64,000 nucleotides of DNA from Meandrina meandrites (taxonomy: Eukaryota; Cnidaria; Anthozoa; Scleractinia; Meandrinidae). The notes beneath the pieces are model-generated. The model saw nothing but the letters and a program-made list of their open reading frames with translations, ran no database searches and was not told the origin of the DNA. The first letter of the stretch is position 1, and each line of letters begins with the position of its first letter. The position numbers were made by a program, and so were the translations under genes. Below, piece after piece: positions 11,225 through 24,849 of the stretch. Location: positions 32,751,491-32,815,490 of the forward strand of contig OY855906.1 in the NCBI GenBank assembly GCA_963693305.1, read 5' to 3'.

Positions 11225-14200
11225 TTACTAATTGAAAGGTCTTATAACATCCTGTAAACAAGCCTTGAGGCTAGAATTCCATTTTTTGCCAATCAAGGCC
11301 TGCACATCTTAAATAACAAAGTAGAGATTACAGTGTTCCATAAATCTTCTAACTTACCTACACAAAAACAACAACAGCACTTGGGGTAAGACATTCTGAC
11401 ACTTCTTCATCATTTCCCGGGTGAAGGTGGAATTTGATCACCATGTGTGCTTAAGAACTTAAGAAATTTTGCTGTCCCCACAATTTGTTCACAATGACAC
11501 ACTAATGGGTTGCTAATCTATCTAGTAAGTAAAATGTATGTACAACATTCATTATGACAAACCTATGCCTTGTTGCTGAAAACCAAACCCTGCACCCAAT
11601 TTTAAAGAATAAAGTATCTTAAGTTAGATTGTCTTATTCTACTTGCCAAACAATATTATCACAAAAACATTGAAAACTAAGAAACTAAGCCGACTGACAT
11701 ACCAAGGATAACATGTGTGTCCATTAGGAGGGCTAATTACTGTATTTTGCAAAACAATACAAAACAAAGTGACGAATGGATGGTAGAAATGAGAACATCA
11801 AGTATGACCACAGTCAGTGTGATGATAACAAAAAAAGGAATAAAATGCTGCAAATGCAGAATTCATAAATTTGAACATCTGTAGTTTGCAAACCAAGCTC
11901 CTCATAGGCTGCCAGTATTTGATATTTAGATACAACATTAACTCACTGAGTAAATGTTTTGAACAAAGACTCGAAGCCAACCAGTATTTTGAAAAAGAAA
12001 CTCTTTGTAGACTGTGATGCTATTCAACTTGCTTCTTTGCCTTCATGAACACTTTTCTCAAATGAGTTGCTAATCTATCTAGCAAGTTAAATATATACAT
12101 GTACAACATTGAATACAACTTCCATTTAATAACACTGGTTTTAATTTAACATGGTTAATGTTCCCGTGTCAAGAAAAGATACAACTTTGTATAGTGAGAG
12201 TAACTATACAAAACTTAATATGCCTTCCAGTAAAGGTTTAATAAACGCCATTGGACATCCTCATAATTACAGGGGCCAGCCAAAGGCTGGAACCGGTCAT
12301 AAAATGCTGTCTGTTCCCTTTGTTTTTTTCAACATCTTGTTGCTTTACACAAATGCTTTCAAGTCCCCACTATAGAAGGCACTCACTAATTGAAAGGTCA
12401 GTGGTTATAGAACAATTCCAACAAACATGCCTTGAGGCTATTAAATTCCATTTTTGCCAATCAAAGCCTGCACATCTTAAAATTAAATAAAGTATACTGT
12501 AGCTGGTCTCTATTTCCAAACTAAATCATTGTGCCACGATACTCGATATTTTCATTTCTACAGATCATACATTCATCATTTTGTTTCGCAAAACACAGTA
12601 CGAGCCTCCTGCTGTACACACGTGTTATCCTTGGTATGAGTTGCCTTAGTTTTCAGACTTAGTTGTCAGTGTTTTGCTGTGAAAATTACATGTACATGTT
12701 TGGCAAGTAGAATTCTGTGATTTAAGAAGTGTATGACATTCTTACCGTTCCTCTTAAATTTCCCTGGTTAAGGTGGAATTTGATCTCTGCCATGTGTACT
12801 TAAAATAAATATTTTTTCTGTCCCCACAACTTCTTCAAGGTTACACACTAACGGGTTGCTAATCTATCTAGCAAGTAAAATGTATGTACGACATTCGACA
12901 ACACTGGCTTAACTAACAAGGTTTGTGAGAAACATACCATGCCTTGTTATAAAAACCAAAGCGGCTGCACCCAATTTAAAAGAATAAATTATCTTTAGAT
13001 TGTCTTATTCCACTTGCCAAATCGTCACATTAACAATTTAGAGAAATGCTTCCACATTGATCTGCATGTACAGTAGAATGCACACAAAATAATAACTCGG
13101 TCACTAATTGAAAGGTCAGTGGTTTTATAACATCCTGTAAACATGCCTTGAGGCTAGAATTCCATTTTTTGCCAATCAAGGCCTGCACATCTTAAATAAC
13201 AAAGTAGAGATTACAGTGTTCCATAAACCTGCTAACTTACCTACACAAAAACAACAACAGCACTTGGGGTAAGACATTCTGACATTTCTTCATCATTTCC
13301 CTGGTGAAGGTGGAATTTGATCACCATGTGTGAAGAACTTAAGAAATTTTGCTGTCCCCACAATTTGTTCACAATGACACACTAATGGGTTGCTAATCTA
13401 TCTAGTAAGTAAAATGTATGTACAACATTCATTATGACAAACCTATGCCTTGTTGCTGAAAACCAAACCCTGCACCCAATTTTAAAGAATAAAGTATCTT
13501 AAGTTAGATTGTCTTATTCTACTTGCCAAACAATATTATCACAAAAACATTGAAAACTAAGAAACTAAGCCGACTGACATACCAAGGATAACATGTGTGT
13601 CCATTAGGAGGGCTAATTACTGTATTTTGCAAAACAATACAAAACAAAGTGATGAATGGATGGTAGAAATGAGAACATCAAGTATGACCACAGTCAGTGT
13701 GATGATAACAAAAAAAGGAATAAAATGCTGCAAATGCAGAATTCATAAATTTGAACATCTGTAGTTTGCAAACCAAGCTCCTCATAGGCTGCCAGTATTT
13801 GATATTTAGATACAACATTAACTCACTGAGTAAATGTTTTGAACAAAGACTCGAAGCCAACCAGTATTTTGAAAAACAAACTCTTTGTAGACTGTGATGC
13901 TATTCAACTTGCTTCTTTGCCTTCATGAACACTTTTCTCAAATGAGTTGCTAATCTATCTAGCAAGTTAAATATATACATGTACAACATTGAATACAACT
14001 TCCATTTAATAACACTGGCTTTAATTTAACATGGTTAATGTTCCCGTGTCAAGAAAAGATACAACTTTGTATAGTGAGAGTAGCTATACAAAACTTAATA
14101 CGCCTTCCAGTAAAGGTTTAATACACGCCATTGGACATCCTCATAATTACAGGGGCCAGCCGAAGGCTGGAACCGGTCATAAAATGCTGTCTGTTCCCTT

Positions 14201-17200
14201 TGTTTTTTTCAACATCTTGTTGCTTTACACAAATGCTTTTAAGTCCCCACTATAGAAGGCACTCACTAATTGAAAGGTCAGTGGTTATAGAACAATTCCA
14301 ACAAACATGCCTTGAGGCTATTAAATTCCATTTTTGCCAATCAAAGCCTGCACATCTTAAAATTAAATAAAGTATACTGTAGCTGGTCTCTATTTCCAAA
14401 CTTTATCATTGTGTCATGATACTCGATATTTTCATTTCTACAGATCGTCCATTCATCATTAATTTTTGTTTCGCAAAACACAGTAAGAGCCTCCTACTGT
14501 ACACACGTGTTATCCTTGGTATGAGTTGCCTTAGTTTTCAGACTTAGTTGTCAGTGTTTTGTTGTGAAAATTGCATGTACATGTTTGGCAAGTAGAATTC
14601 TGTGATTTAAGAAGTGTATGACATTCTTACCGTTCCTCTTAAATTTCCCTGGTGAAGGTGGAATTTGATCTCTGCCATGTGTACTTAAAATAAATATTTT
14701 TTCTGTCCCCACAACTTCTTCAAGGGTACACACTAACGGGTTGCTAATCTATCTAGCAAGTAAAATGTATGTACGACATTCGACAACACTGGCTTAACTA
14801 ACAAGGTTTGTGAGAAACATACCATGCCTTGTTATAAAAGCCAAAGCGGCTGCACCCAATTTAAAAGAATAAATTATCTTTAGATTGTCTTATTCCACTT
14901 GCCAAATCGTCACATTAACAATTTAGAGAAATGTTTCCACATTGATCTGCATGTACAGTAGAATGCACACAAAATAATAACTCAGTCACTAATTGAAAGG
15001 TCAGTGGTTTTATAACATCCTGTAAACATGCCTTGAGGCTAGAATTCCATTTTTGCCAATCAAGGCCTGCACATCTTAAATAACAAAGTAGAGATTACAG
15101 TGTTCCATAAATCTGCTAACTTACCTACACAAAAACAACAACAGCACTTGAATTGGGGTAAGACATTCTGACACTTCTTCATCATTTCCCTGGTGAAGGT
15201 GGAATTTGATCACCATGTGTGAAGAACTTAAGAAATTTTGCTGTCCCCACAATTTGTTCACAATGACACACTAATGGGTTGCTAATCTATCTAGTAAGTA
15301 AAATGTATGTACAACATTCATTATGACAAACCTATGCCTTGTTGCTGAAAACCAAACCCTGCACCCAATTTTAAAGAATAAAGTATCTTAAGTTAGATTG
15401 TCTTATTCTACTTGCCAAACAATATTATCACAAAAACATTGAAAACTAAGAAACTAAGCCGACTGACATACCAAGGATAACATGTGTGTCCATTAGGAGG
15501 GCTAATTACTGTATTTTGCAAAACAATACAAAACAAAGTGACGAATGGATGGTAGAAATGAGAACATCAAGTATGACCACAGTCAGTGTGATGATAACAA
15601 AAAAAGGAATAAAATGCTGCAAATGCAGAATTCATAAATTTGAACATCTGTAGTTTGCAAACCAAGCTCCTCATAGGCTGCCAGTATTTGATATTTAGAT
15701 ACAACATTAACTCACTGAGTAAATGTTTTGAACAAAGACTCGAAGCCAACCAGTATTTTGAAAAACAAACTCTTTGTAGACTGTGATGCTATTCAACTTG
15801 CTTCTTTGCCTTCATGAACACTTTTCTCAAATGAGTTGCTAATCTATCTAGCAAGTTAAATCTATACATGTACAACATTGAATACAACTTCCATTTAATA
15901 ACACTGGCTTTAATTTAACATGGTTAATGTTCCCGTGTCAAGAAAATATACAACTTTGTATAGTGAGAGTAACTATACAAAACTTAATATGCCTTCCAGT
16001 AAAGGTTTAATAAACGCCATTGGACATCCTCATAATTACAGGGGCCAGCCAAAGGCTGGAACCGGTCATAAAATGCTGTCTGTTCCCTTTGTTTTTTTCA
16101 ACATCTTGTTGCTTTACACAAATGCTTTCAAGTCCCCACTATAGAAGGCACTCACTAATTGAAAGGTCAGTGGTTATAGAACAATTCCAACAAACATGCC
16201 TTGAGGCTATTAAATTCCATTTTTGCCAATCAAAGCCTGCACATCTTAAAATTAAATAAAGTATACTGTAGCTGGTCTCTATTTCCAAACTAAATCATTG
16301 TGCCACGATACTCGATATTTTCATTTCTACAGATCATACATTCATCATTTTGTTTCGCAAAACACAGTACGAGCCTCCTGCTGTACACACGTGTTATCCT
16401 TGGTATGAGTTGCCTTAGTTTTCAGACTTAGTTGTCAGTGTTTTGCTGTGAAAATTACATGTACATGTTTGGCAAGTAGAATTCTGTGATTTAAGAAGTG
16501 TATGACATTCTTACCGTTCCTCTTAAATTTCCCTGGTTAAGGTGGAATTTGATCTCTGCCATGTGTACTTAAAATAAATATTTTTTCTGTCCCCACAACT
16601 TCTTCAAGGTTACACACTAACGGGTTGCTAATCTATCTAGCAAGTAAAATGTATGTACGACATTCGACAACACTGGCTTAACTAACAAGGTTTGTGAGAA
16701 ACATACCATGCCTTGTTATAAAAACCAAAGCGGCTGCACCCAATTTAAAAGAATAAATTATCTTTAGATTGTCTTATTCCACTTGCCAAATCGTCACATT
16801 AACAATTTAGAGAAATGCTTCCACATTGATCTGCATGTACAGTAGAATGCACACAAAATAATAACTTGGTCACTAATTGAAAGGTCAGTGGTTTTATAAC
16901 ATCCTGTAAACATGCCTTGAGGCTAGAATTCCATTTTTTGCCAATCAAGGCCTGCACATCTTAAATAACAAAGTAGAGATTACAGTGTTCCATAAATCTG
17001 CTAACTTACCTACACAAAAACAACAACAGCACTTGGGGTAAGACATTCTGACACTTCTACATCATTTCCCTGGTGAAGGTGGAATTTGATCACCATGTGT
17101 GAAGAACTTAAGAAATTTTGCTGTCCCCACAATTTGTTCACAATGACACACTAATGGGTTGCTAATCTATCTAGTAAGTAAAATGTATGTACAACATTCA

Positions 17201-19085
17201 TTATGACAAACCTATGCCTTGTTGCTGAAAACCAAACCCTGCACCCAATTTTAAAGAATAAAGTATCTTAAGTTAGATTGTCTTATTCTACTTGCCAAAC
17301 AATATTATCACAAAAACATTGAAAACTAAGAAACTAAGCCGACTGACATACCAAGGATAACATGTGTGTCCATTAGGAGGGCTAATTACTGTATTTTGCA
17401 AAACAATACAAAACAAAGTGATGAATGGATGGTAGAAATGAGAACATCAAGTATGACCACAGTCAGTGTGATGATAACAAAAAGAGGAATAAAATGCCGC
17501 AAATGCAGAATTCATAAATTTGAACATCTGTAGTTTGCAAACCAAGCTCCTCATAGGCTGCCAGTATTTGATATTTAGATACAACATTAACTCACTGAGT
17601 AAATGTTTTGAACAAAGACTCGAAGCCAACCAGTATTTTGAAAAACAAACTCTTTGTAGACTGTGATGCTATTCAACTTGCTTCTTTGCCTTCATGAACA
17701 CTTTTCTCAAATGAGTTGCTAATCTATCTAGCAAGTTAAATCTATACATGTACAACATTGAATACAACTTCCATTTAATAACACTGGCTTTAATTTAACA
17801 TGGTTAATGTTCCCGTGTCAAGAAAAGATACAACTTTGTATAGTGAGAGTAGCTATACAAAACTTAATATGCCTTCCAGTAAAGGTTTAATACACGCCAT
17901 TGGACATCCTCATAATTACAGGGGCCAGCCGAAGGCTGGAACCAGTCATAAAATGCTGTCTGTTCCCTTTGTTTTTTTCAACATCTTGTTGCTTTACACA
18001 AATGCTTTTAAGTCCCCACTATAGAAGGCACTCACTAATTGAAAGGTCAGTGGTTATAGAACAATTCCAACAAACATGCCTTGAGGCTATTAAATTCCAT
18101 TTTTGCCAATCAAAGCCTGCACATCTTAAAATTAAATAAAGTATACTGTAGCTGGTCTCTATTTCCAAACTTTATCATTGTGTCATGATACTCGATATTT
18201 TCATTTCTACAGATCGTCCATTCATCATTAATTTTTGTTTCGCAAAACACAGTAAGAGCCTCCTACTGTACACACGTGTTATCCTTGGTATGAGTTGCCT
18301 TAGTTTTCAGACTTAGTTGTCAGTGTTTTGTTGTGAAAATTACATGTACATGTTTGGCAAGTAGAATTCTGTGATTTAAGAAGTGTATGACATTCTTACC
18401 GTTCCTCTTAAATTTCCCTGGTGAAGGTGGAATTTGATCTCTGCCATGTGTACTTAAAATAAATATTTTTTCTGTCCCCACAACTTCTTCAAGGGTACAC
18501 ACTAACGGGTTGCTAATCTATCTAGCAAGTAAAATGTATGTACGACATTCGACAACACTGGCTTAACTAACAAGGTTTGTGAGAAACATACCATGCCTTG
18601 TTATAAAAGCCAAAGCGGCTGCACCCAATTTAAAAGAATAAATTATCTTTAGATTGTCTTATTCCACTTGCCAAATCGTCACATTAACAATTTAGAGAAA
18701 TGTTTCCACATTGATCTGCATGTACAGTAGAATGCACACAAAATAATAACTCAGTCACTAATTGAAAGGTCAGTGGTTTTATAACATCCTGTAAACATGC
18801 CTTGAGGCTAGAATTCCATTTTTGCCAATCAAGGCCTGCACATCTTAAATAACAAAGTAGAGATTACAGTGTTCCATAAATCTGCTAACTTACCTACACA
18901 AAAACAACAACAGCACTTGAATTGGGGTAAGACATTCTGACACTTCTTCATCATTTCCCTGGTGAAGGTGGAATTTGATCACCATGTGTGAAGAACTTAA
19001 GAAATTTTGCTGTCCCCACAATTTGTTCACAATGACACACTAATGGGTTGCTAATCTATCTAGCAAGTAAAATGTAGGTACAACA
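11225..19085. repeat. Tandem array of 1.88-kb units forming a 3.77-kb dimer
   Basis: The anchor TCACTAATTGAAAGG (TTACTA in the first copy) starts at 11225, 13101, 14986, 16870 and 18755, giving units of 1876, 1885, 1884 and 1885 bp plus a partial fifth. Units 1 and 3 resemble each other more than 2, and 2 matches 4, with an exact 3769-bp distance between equivalent points. One duplication to two units, then a later duplication of the pair, explains this. Each unit holds several cassettes, some inverted (see findings). Repeated ORFs of 60-79 codons recur at the same period and are shadows; no convincing gene is seen. Confidence 0.92.
11352..11380 (-). other. Acceptor fused to donor (recursive-splice-like motif), repeated
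   Basis: On the minus strand TGCTGTTGTTGTTTTTGTGTAG is immediately followed by GTAAGT, so a strong 3' splice site abuts a strong 5' splice site with no exon between them. The junction is at 11357/11358. The same motif recurs at about 13235, 15119, 17004 and 18888 in the other units. Such juxtaposed sites are the known signature of recursive splicing in long introns of animals. Whether this array lies in a transcribed intron is unknown. Confidence 0.4.
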
Positions 19086-21060
19086 TTGATGCAGTGATTA
19101 TCTTTGAACAAAGATTCTGAGCCAATCTATTTGAGAAACAAGCTCTTTGTAGACTTTGACGACATTCAACTTGCTTCTTTGCTTTCACAAATTTAAGACG
19201 TTTCAGAAATACAGCTCAATGGATTTGACACTAAAGGGTTGCTAATCTATGTAGCAAGTTAAATGTATGACATTGTGTAATTTATATTCAATAACACTGG
19301 CTTTAATTTAACATGCTTCCTGTTTCAAGAAAAGGTACACTTCTCGAAAATGTTAAATGATGTGTTAAATTCCGTTCAAATACGATACCGTAAAATTCTG
19401 GTTTTAAGCCCTGGCTAAGCCTTGAGATCTTTGCCAAGGAATGCCTGCATGAACCTTGAATAAATTATTATAGATTTTCTTCAATCAAACAATTCTGCTA
19501 AAGTTCCAAACCTACAAGTAATATTACACCAAAACTCACAGTCCCAACAACTTTATCACATGTCAAACACTTCTGTTCATTTCTTCAATTTGAATTCTAG
19601 CTGAATTAACAAACTTGAGAAACAGGTATGTAATAAAATTCACATAATTATTGTAGCTACAAGTAGTCTCTATTTCCAAATGAACTAACAGTAATTTAAA
19701 TCAACTTTTTTATTTAACTCTCAGGAAAGAATCTGCTTTATAGTTTCTATGTACATGTACATGTAGTACAAAACAACTACAGTGCTGTAAGATCAGAATT
19801 ACTGGTGAAGGTGGAACTTGATCTGACATGTGCAGTTAACAGCTGACAGGAACTAGTCAGTCCACACAATTGAACAGAACCTGACACACTATGGGTTGTT
19901 AATGTGTGCCTCATGTATAAGTATTGTTCAGTATAACTTCCATTCAGTAGGCGTTTCTACCACATTTTTCATTCCCCATGAAAACTTCAACCCTTGTATT
20001 ATTGACAACCTATGAAAACACTTTTTGTTCTTTTGTTCACATACAGTCACATACATTGTACATAAACTTTAGTTAAACTCAAATTAGAGAGTTAGCTATA
20101 CAAAGCTAATGTCAAGTTCAGTAAAAGTTTGATAAGCTTAGTTAAACATGCTCATAATTGCTTTACACAAAATATTGCTTTTAAGTCCCCACGACAAAAT
20201 ACAAACAAATAACTCGCTAATTGAAAGGTCAGTGGTCATACACCAATTCTACAAACATGCCTTGAGGCTAAAATTCCATTTTTGCCAATCAAAGCCTGCA
20301 CATCTTAAAAATAAAGTATACTGTAGCTGGTCTCTATTTCCAAACTATATCATTGTGTTGACGTCGCTCGATATTTTTATTTCTACAGATTTTTCATTCC
20401 TCATTTTGTTTTGCAAAACACAGTAAGAGCCTCCTCGTGTACACATGTGTTATCCTTGGTCTGATATTATTCAAAATAAGCCTAACTTTCTGCTTTCCAC
20501 TTTAAAATAATTTACACTGTCCACAGCTAATGGTTTGCAAACATACAAAAATAGCTTCACTTGGTAATCGTTAAATGATGAAGAGACCTTGAAAATGAAT
20601 TGAGAAATTCAACAGAAACCTTGTAAAAAAAGGAACGGTGTCAAACGTGACTAAAAATTTAAGTTGGATATTTTATGTTCATGGGCGGAGGAGGGGGGAG
20701 CTAAATGTCTTCTATGTTTGTGTGGAGCTAGGAGACTGGGCGAGTGAAAAATTATCGGGGCGAGTGCAAGTTGAAGGTCACTTGCCCAAATGGCAAGTGC
20801 TCAAAAATTTTAGTTTCCAACCCTGTAAGACATTCACTAACACTGGTTAAGCTTAACAAAGTTTGTAAAAAATCCATGCCTTGTTGCTTAAAACCAAAGT
20901 GACTGCACCCAATTTAAAAGAATAAAGTATCTTTAGATTGTCTTATTCCACCCACTTGCCAACGAATTTATTTTCACACCAAAACACTGACAACTAAGCC
21001 AACTGGAAGAGTGTAGCATCCCAACCAGAGGGAAAAGGCCACTTTAAGCTATTTTACCAT
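19086..21060. repeat. Diverged right flank of the array
   Basis: Old partial copies of array cassettes: 'GGTTGCTAATCTATGTAGCAAG' type near 19228, 'GGTGAAGGTGGAACTTGATC' type near 19804, and 'TGCCTTGAGGCTAAAATTCC' near 20260. They are more diverged than the array itself. No gene is called. Confidence 0.5.
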
Positions 21061-21106
21061 AATATTACCTTAGGGAAATGTACATGGAACTCCACAATTG
21101 CATGCA

Positions 21107-21226
21107 TCACTTTTTTGTGTTTGAGTACTTGAATGTGATTTGTTTCTTCTGTAGCAGTCCAGATGTTGACGGCTCCTCATGCACATATGCATTATACCTT
21201 GTGTTTTCCTCCACAATACCGTGTTG
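21107..21226 (-). CDS. Possible terminal exon
   Basis: On the minus strand a good acceptor (TTGCTTTTCAG, boundary at 21226/21227) opens a frame of 39 codons, QHGIVEENTRYNAYVHEEPS then TSGLLQKKQITFKYSNTKK, ending in TGA at 21107. The composition is protein-like (acidic and polar, then basic tail). A second frame across the same exon is also open for about 50 codons, so the choice of frame is uncertain. Not recognised. The next minus-strand exon would lie to the right, beyond 21226. Confidence 0.33.
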   Translation of the reverse strand, partial: QHGIVEENTRYNAYVHEEPSTSGLLQKKQITFKYSNTKK

Positions 21227-21299
21227 CTGAAAAGCAAGAAATAGTTATTTGCATACATGTAGATGGTGACTAATGATTCCACTAAGTTGGGCCTGTCCA

Positions 21300-21560
21300 T
21301 TTCATGAGTTCAAGTTCGAGTTAAAGTATTGAGTTCAAGTTAAGTTAAGTTGAATTGCTTGCGGTTAGCTCCACTCTGGTTTGGTTGTGGTTAGTTCCAC
21401 TCCTATCTGCTTGCGGTTAGCATTCATTTGTTGTTAAGGGCGACACTATGCGTGACCAACTGGGAAAACATTACCCAATAACTCGAACTCGAAATTTCTA
21501 ACTCAAACTCGAAATTTCTAACTCAAACGCATAAATTCGATACACTCCACTAAGTTAAGG
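21300..21560. repeat. Short-period degenerate repeats (AGTTCAAGTT / GCGGTTAGCT / AACTCGAAATTTCT)
   Basis: Clusters of GAGTTCAAGTT, then TGCGGTTAGC with TCCACTC, then two tandem copies of a unit containing CTCGAAATTTCTAACTCAAA. A related GTTAGC-rich stretch occurs at about 25190-25320. Non-coding. Confidence 0.6.
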
Positions 21561-21616
21561 ATTATTACAAGTATAAGGCATCTCGGTTCAAAACAGCTTG
21601 CACAAATGCCTAAGAA

Positions 21617-21682
21617 TGAATGGATGGATGGATGGATGGATGGATGGATGGATGGATGGATGGATGGATGGATGGATAGATA
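21617..21682 (+). repeat. (GGAT)n microsatellite
   Basis: About 15 perfect GGAT repeats ending in GATAGATAG. Confidence 0.95.
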
Positions 21683-22059
21683 GTAACTTTATTTATACAC
21701 GGTAAAAAGAAAGAGAGTTATTCATGATGCTTTGTTTGTATGGGAATTCTAGAGAATTTTTCTTTTATCCACATAAAATTTATTCATCCATATACATGCA
21801 ACTATTAGAAATTTGAAAGCAAGAATTCTCAAGGGTATCATTTATTTAATATTTATACAAGTACAGGTGCTTAAGGTCGCGCTGGACCCTTGCTATAATT
21901 ATGTATGCATTTATTTTAAGAGTATGCACGAACTGCGACGACTGAAGCCGACAACAATCGAAATATTCATGAGAATATATTTCTTAAAGTTCTTTGTATA
22001 AGTAATTACATGTTATTGTTCTCCCCTTTGTGTCCTGTGCGCTGGAACGTAGGGAATTA

Positions 22060-22480
22060 TCATAATTCAGCATAATTAGTTTCGAAGCTTCGAATGAAAC
22101 GCACATTGTTGTAAACACTGACTCGGTAGGTCTTCGGAAGCGGCAAAACCTGCAATTTTGTGTCCAAGTTTTCTCCACCGATACAGAATTTCATGACTTG
22201 ATTTGCAGGGAACATAAACGTGGTGTACTCTATTGTGTTCTGGTCAAAATGGATTTTTAAAATCAATTTTCAAAAAGAAGATAGCACGTTTCAAAGTTTA
22301 GATTTCACATTTTTACCCTCTTAGGAGCCAATAACTCCTAGTAATTATTGAATTCTAGAATTTTGTTCTGACCAGAACACAAAAGAGGTTGTGATTTACC
22401 ACTAGGCTATATAGTCGTTTAATTTGGTGCGCTATTCTAGCTGGAAACTTGGACACAAAATCGCATTATCTGCAGATTAA
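22060..22480. mobile_element. Imperfect foldback element
   Basis: TTTTGTGTCCAAGTTTT at about 22156 is matched inverted by AAACTTGGACACAAAAT at about 22445. TGTGTTCTGGTCA at about 22235 is matched inverted by TGACCAGAACACA at about 22370. Together these give nested inverted segments around a 110-bp centre. No coding capacity. Confidence 0.5.
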
Positions 22481-24849
22481 CACTTAATGCTTGTAACATC
22501 AAAGTAAACGGTCATCTCTCAGTAAAACGACAATCATGATAAAATTCCATCAACCCCTATTATCCTTGATAAGTTTTGAAGGAATTGGTGTTCAAAATTC
22601 GAAGAATTAAACATTTACAACATGACACCCCGTCAAAATAAATTGCTAATGAATTTATTAATGAACAAGGGTCCAGCGCGGCCTTAACAATAGGACATAA
22701 GTCCCCTACTTGGTTAATACACCCACACCCAGCCCCCTAAAAAGTATCCCGAAAAAACCCTTCCCTGACCCAACTAAACTACAAATCAAATAATCTAAAT
22801 CACACAAAATATAATGGGACATGGTCTGTAATGGGGCATCAAAGCGCCCAAGCGTCCATTGCAAACGTTTCTCAAGGAAGAAAGTGAAATTTAAATTCAG
22901 GAAGATTTTGGTCATGTGCTAGGCAATGAGTATTTGGCAGATTCCCCATAAAGGGGCAGTCTCACCAAGATTTTGGGTTACTTGAAAATCCAAAGAAGTT
23001 GGATTCTTTGCATTCCTGATCTTCGCGAACTAGTTTAAGTTTTTAAGTATTGTAACAGTAATAAGTGCAAAACTAGTGAATGCAGTCGTCAGTGTTGTAA
23101 CTGCTTTTTCTTGTCGTTAGCATTGTTTGTTTAATTGTATGTATAGTGTAAGTAGGAAAGTACTATGAGCGTTGTAATTTTTTTTTCTTGTCGTTAGTCT
23201 TGTAATTGTCTACAATCTTGTAACTAATTTTTTTCTTTTTTTTTGTATGTGGTGTCAAGTAATTGATTAAAAAAAAATGAAGTTGTTGGTATTAATTGAA
23301 GTCTGCTAATAGTTGCCTGGCCTTGCTTAAATTCACTGTACTGGTCACAAAATCTTATAATTAAAAAACAATGAAAATTAATTAATCCCCCCGAGTCTCA
23401 TTGCCGCCCAACACTAGTGGTTTCACGCATCTCTGCATAAATGATAGACGAGCACCATAGTAACAGAAAAATAGCACATCATGGGCTCCCATTCTAGAAT
23501 GTGTGAATGAAAATGACCACATATCAAGTTTTGAGACTAAAAAAGCCGAAAATGAATTCAAAGTTGCTAAAATTTGAAGGAATTTTTTTAAATTGATCTT
23601 TATTTGTTATCTGCATGTACACTGTACAATGTCTACATTATTACAAGTAAAATTTGAAGGGATAGCTCAAGCCATCGGAACGGCTGACCATATTTTATGA
23701 ACAGATAGCTCGATTTGTTTGAACGGAATTTCATCCCGTTCCAACGTAACCGCTGATGAACGGCCATCCATTTCAAAATGGCTTGCCGTTAGGCCTTCCC
23801 GCTCCAAAATACAACTTACAGTAGAAAGTCTCTAGGCAAGGCAAACTTCAAGCCAAATACATGTACATGTATTGCTACCACCATTATTTTTTTTAGAAAT
23901 GCCCCTTAACTTTTAGTTCTGAGCCAAATGCTCTTTGCTGTCTAAAAAAAGGCACAACATTATCATTATGTCCAACAGCTTCGAGCCGTTATTGTCGACT
24001 CGCCTAAGTGAAAAGAATAAATGTGGCGAACTTGCAAATCATTGGTCAGGACTTTCACCTTCATACCGGTATATAGGGATCTTTTTGCGTTTCGCAGCAG
24101 CTTTGAGCTGGGGGCTACCATGATTGTAACATTTACATGAGAGTTTTAATGTCCTACAAAATCCACCATCACAATAAATTAATTATACATGTACTAAGCA
24201 TAATAAGTTTAATTTGACCTTCTTCAAAATGAAAAAGAATTCATATATTCCACAAATTTTAACTTATCAATGTTATTTGCAGCAAAGATAATAGGGAAAC
24301 AGAATTTGTCCAATTACAAAGCTTTGTATCGGTCTGCCATGTTTGGTGTTCCACTTTGGTACACCAATATGGCGGCCAAAACTGTCTGTGAAATGAAAGA
24401 ATACTTTTAGTTATCATTTTTACCTTATTAGCAGATCTGAAAAGCATTTAAAAAGTGTGGAAATATTGGTTTCTGTAAGGTTTCAGATCACATTGAGTTA
24501 CGCTGTCTCAAATTACAAAATGCTTCACCTCCAAACAAAGTACTCTTCTGGCACTTTAGCAATTAGTGGCATTGATGTCTAGAATATACTAAAAGAACAG
24601 CTCTGTGGGTCCAATAGTTTTATTGAATGTAGAATATTGATGACATCAAAACCATTCCAAATAACCTTAGTTTATCTGTCAATACTCGCTTGCGTTGGCT
24701 CACCAACAAATCAAACTTGTGGAAAATTACATGTATGTAACAAGTAGAAATAAAGGTCTCAGTACAGTTGTGGCTTTCCTGGTTGTTGCTCCTTATTTTC
24801 GATTTCTAGAGCAGCAAACAGAAGCATCAAGACTGCATGTACATGTACA
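22481..24849. other. No gene seen
   Basis: AT-rich DNA with frequent TACATGTA words (for example near 23861). Short open frames have no motif or splice support. Confidence 0.4.

Noticed and set aside
11798..18502. ORFs of 60, 74 and 79 codons repeated every 1.88 kb
   Set aside because: Conserved only because the whole unit is duplicated; overlapping on both strands, no splice or domain evidence.
23748..23775. CTGATGA, possible hammerhead ribozyme core
   Set aside because: No matching GAAAC and no three-stem arrangement around it.
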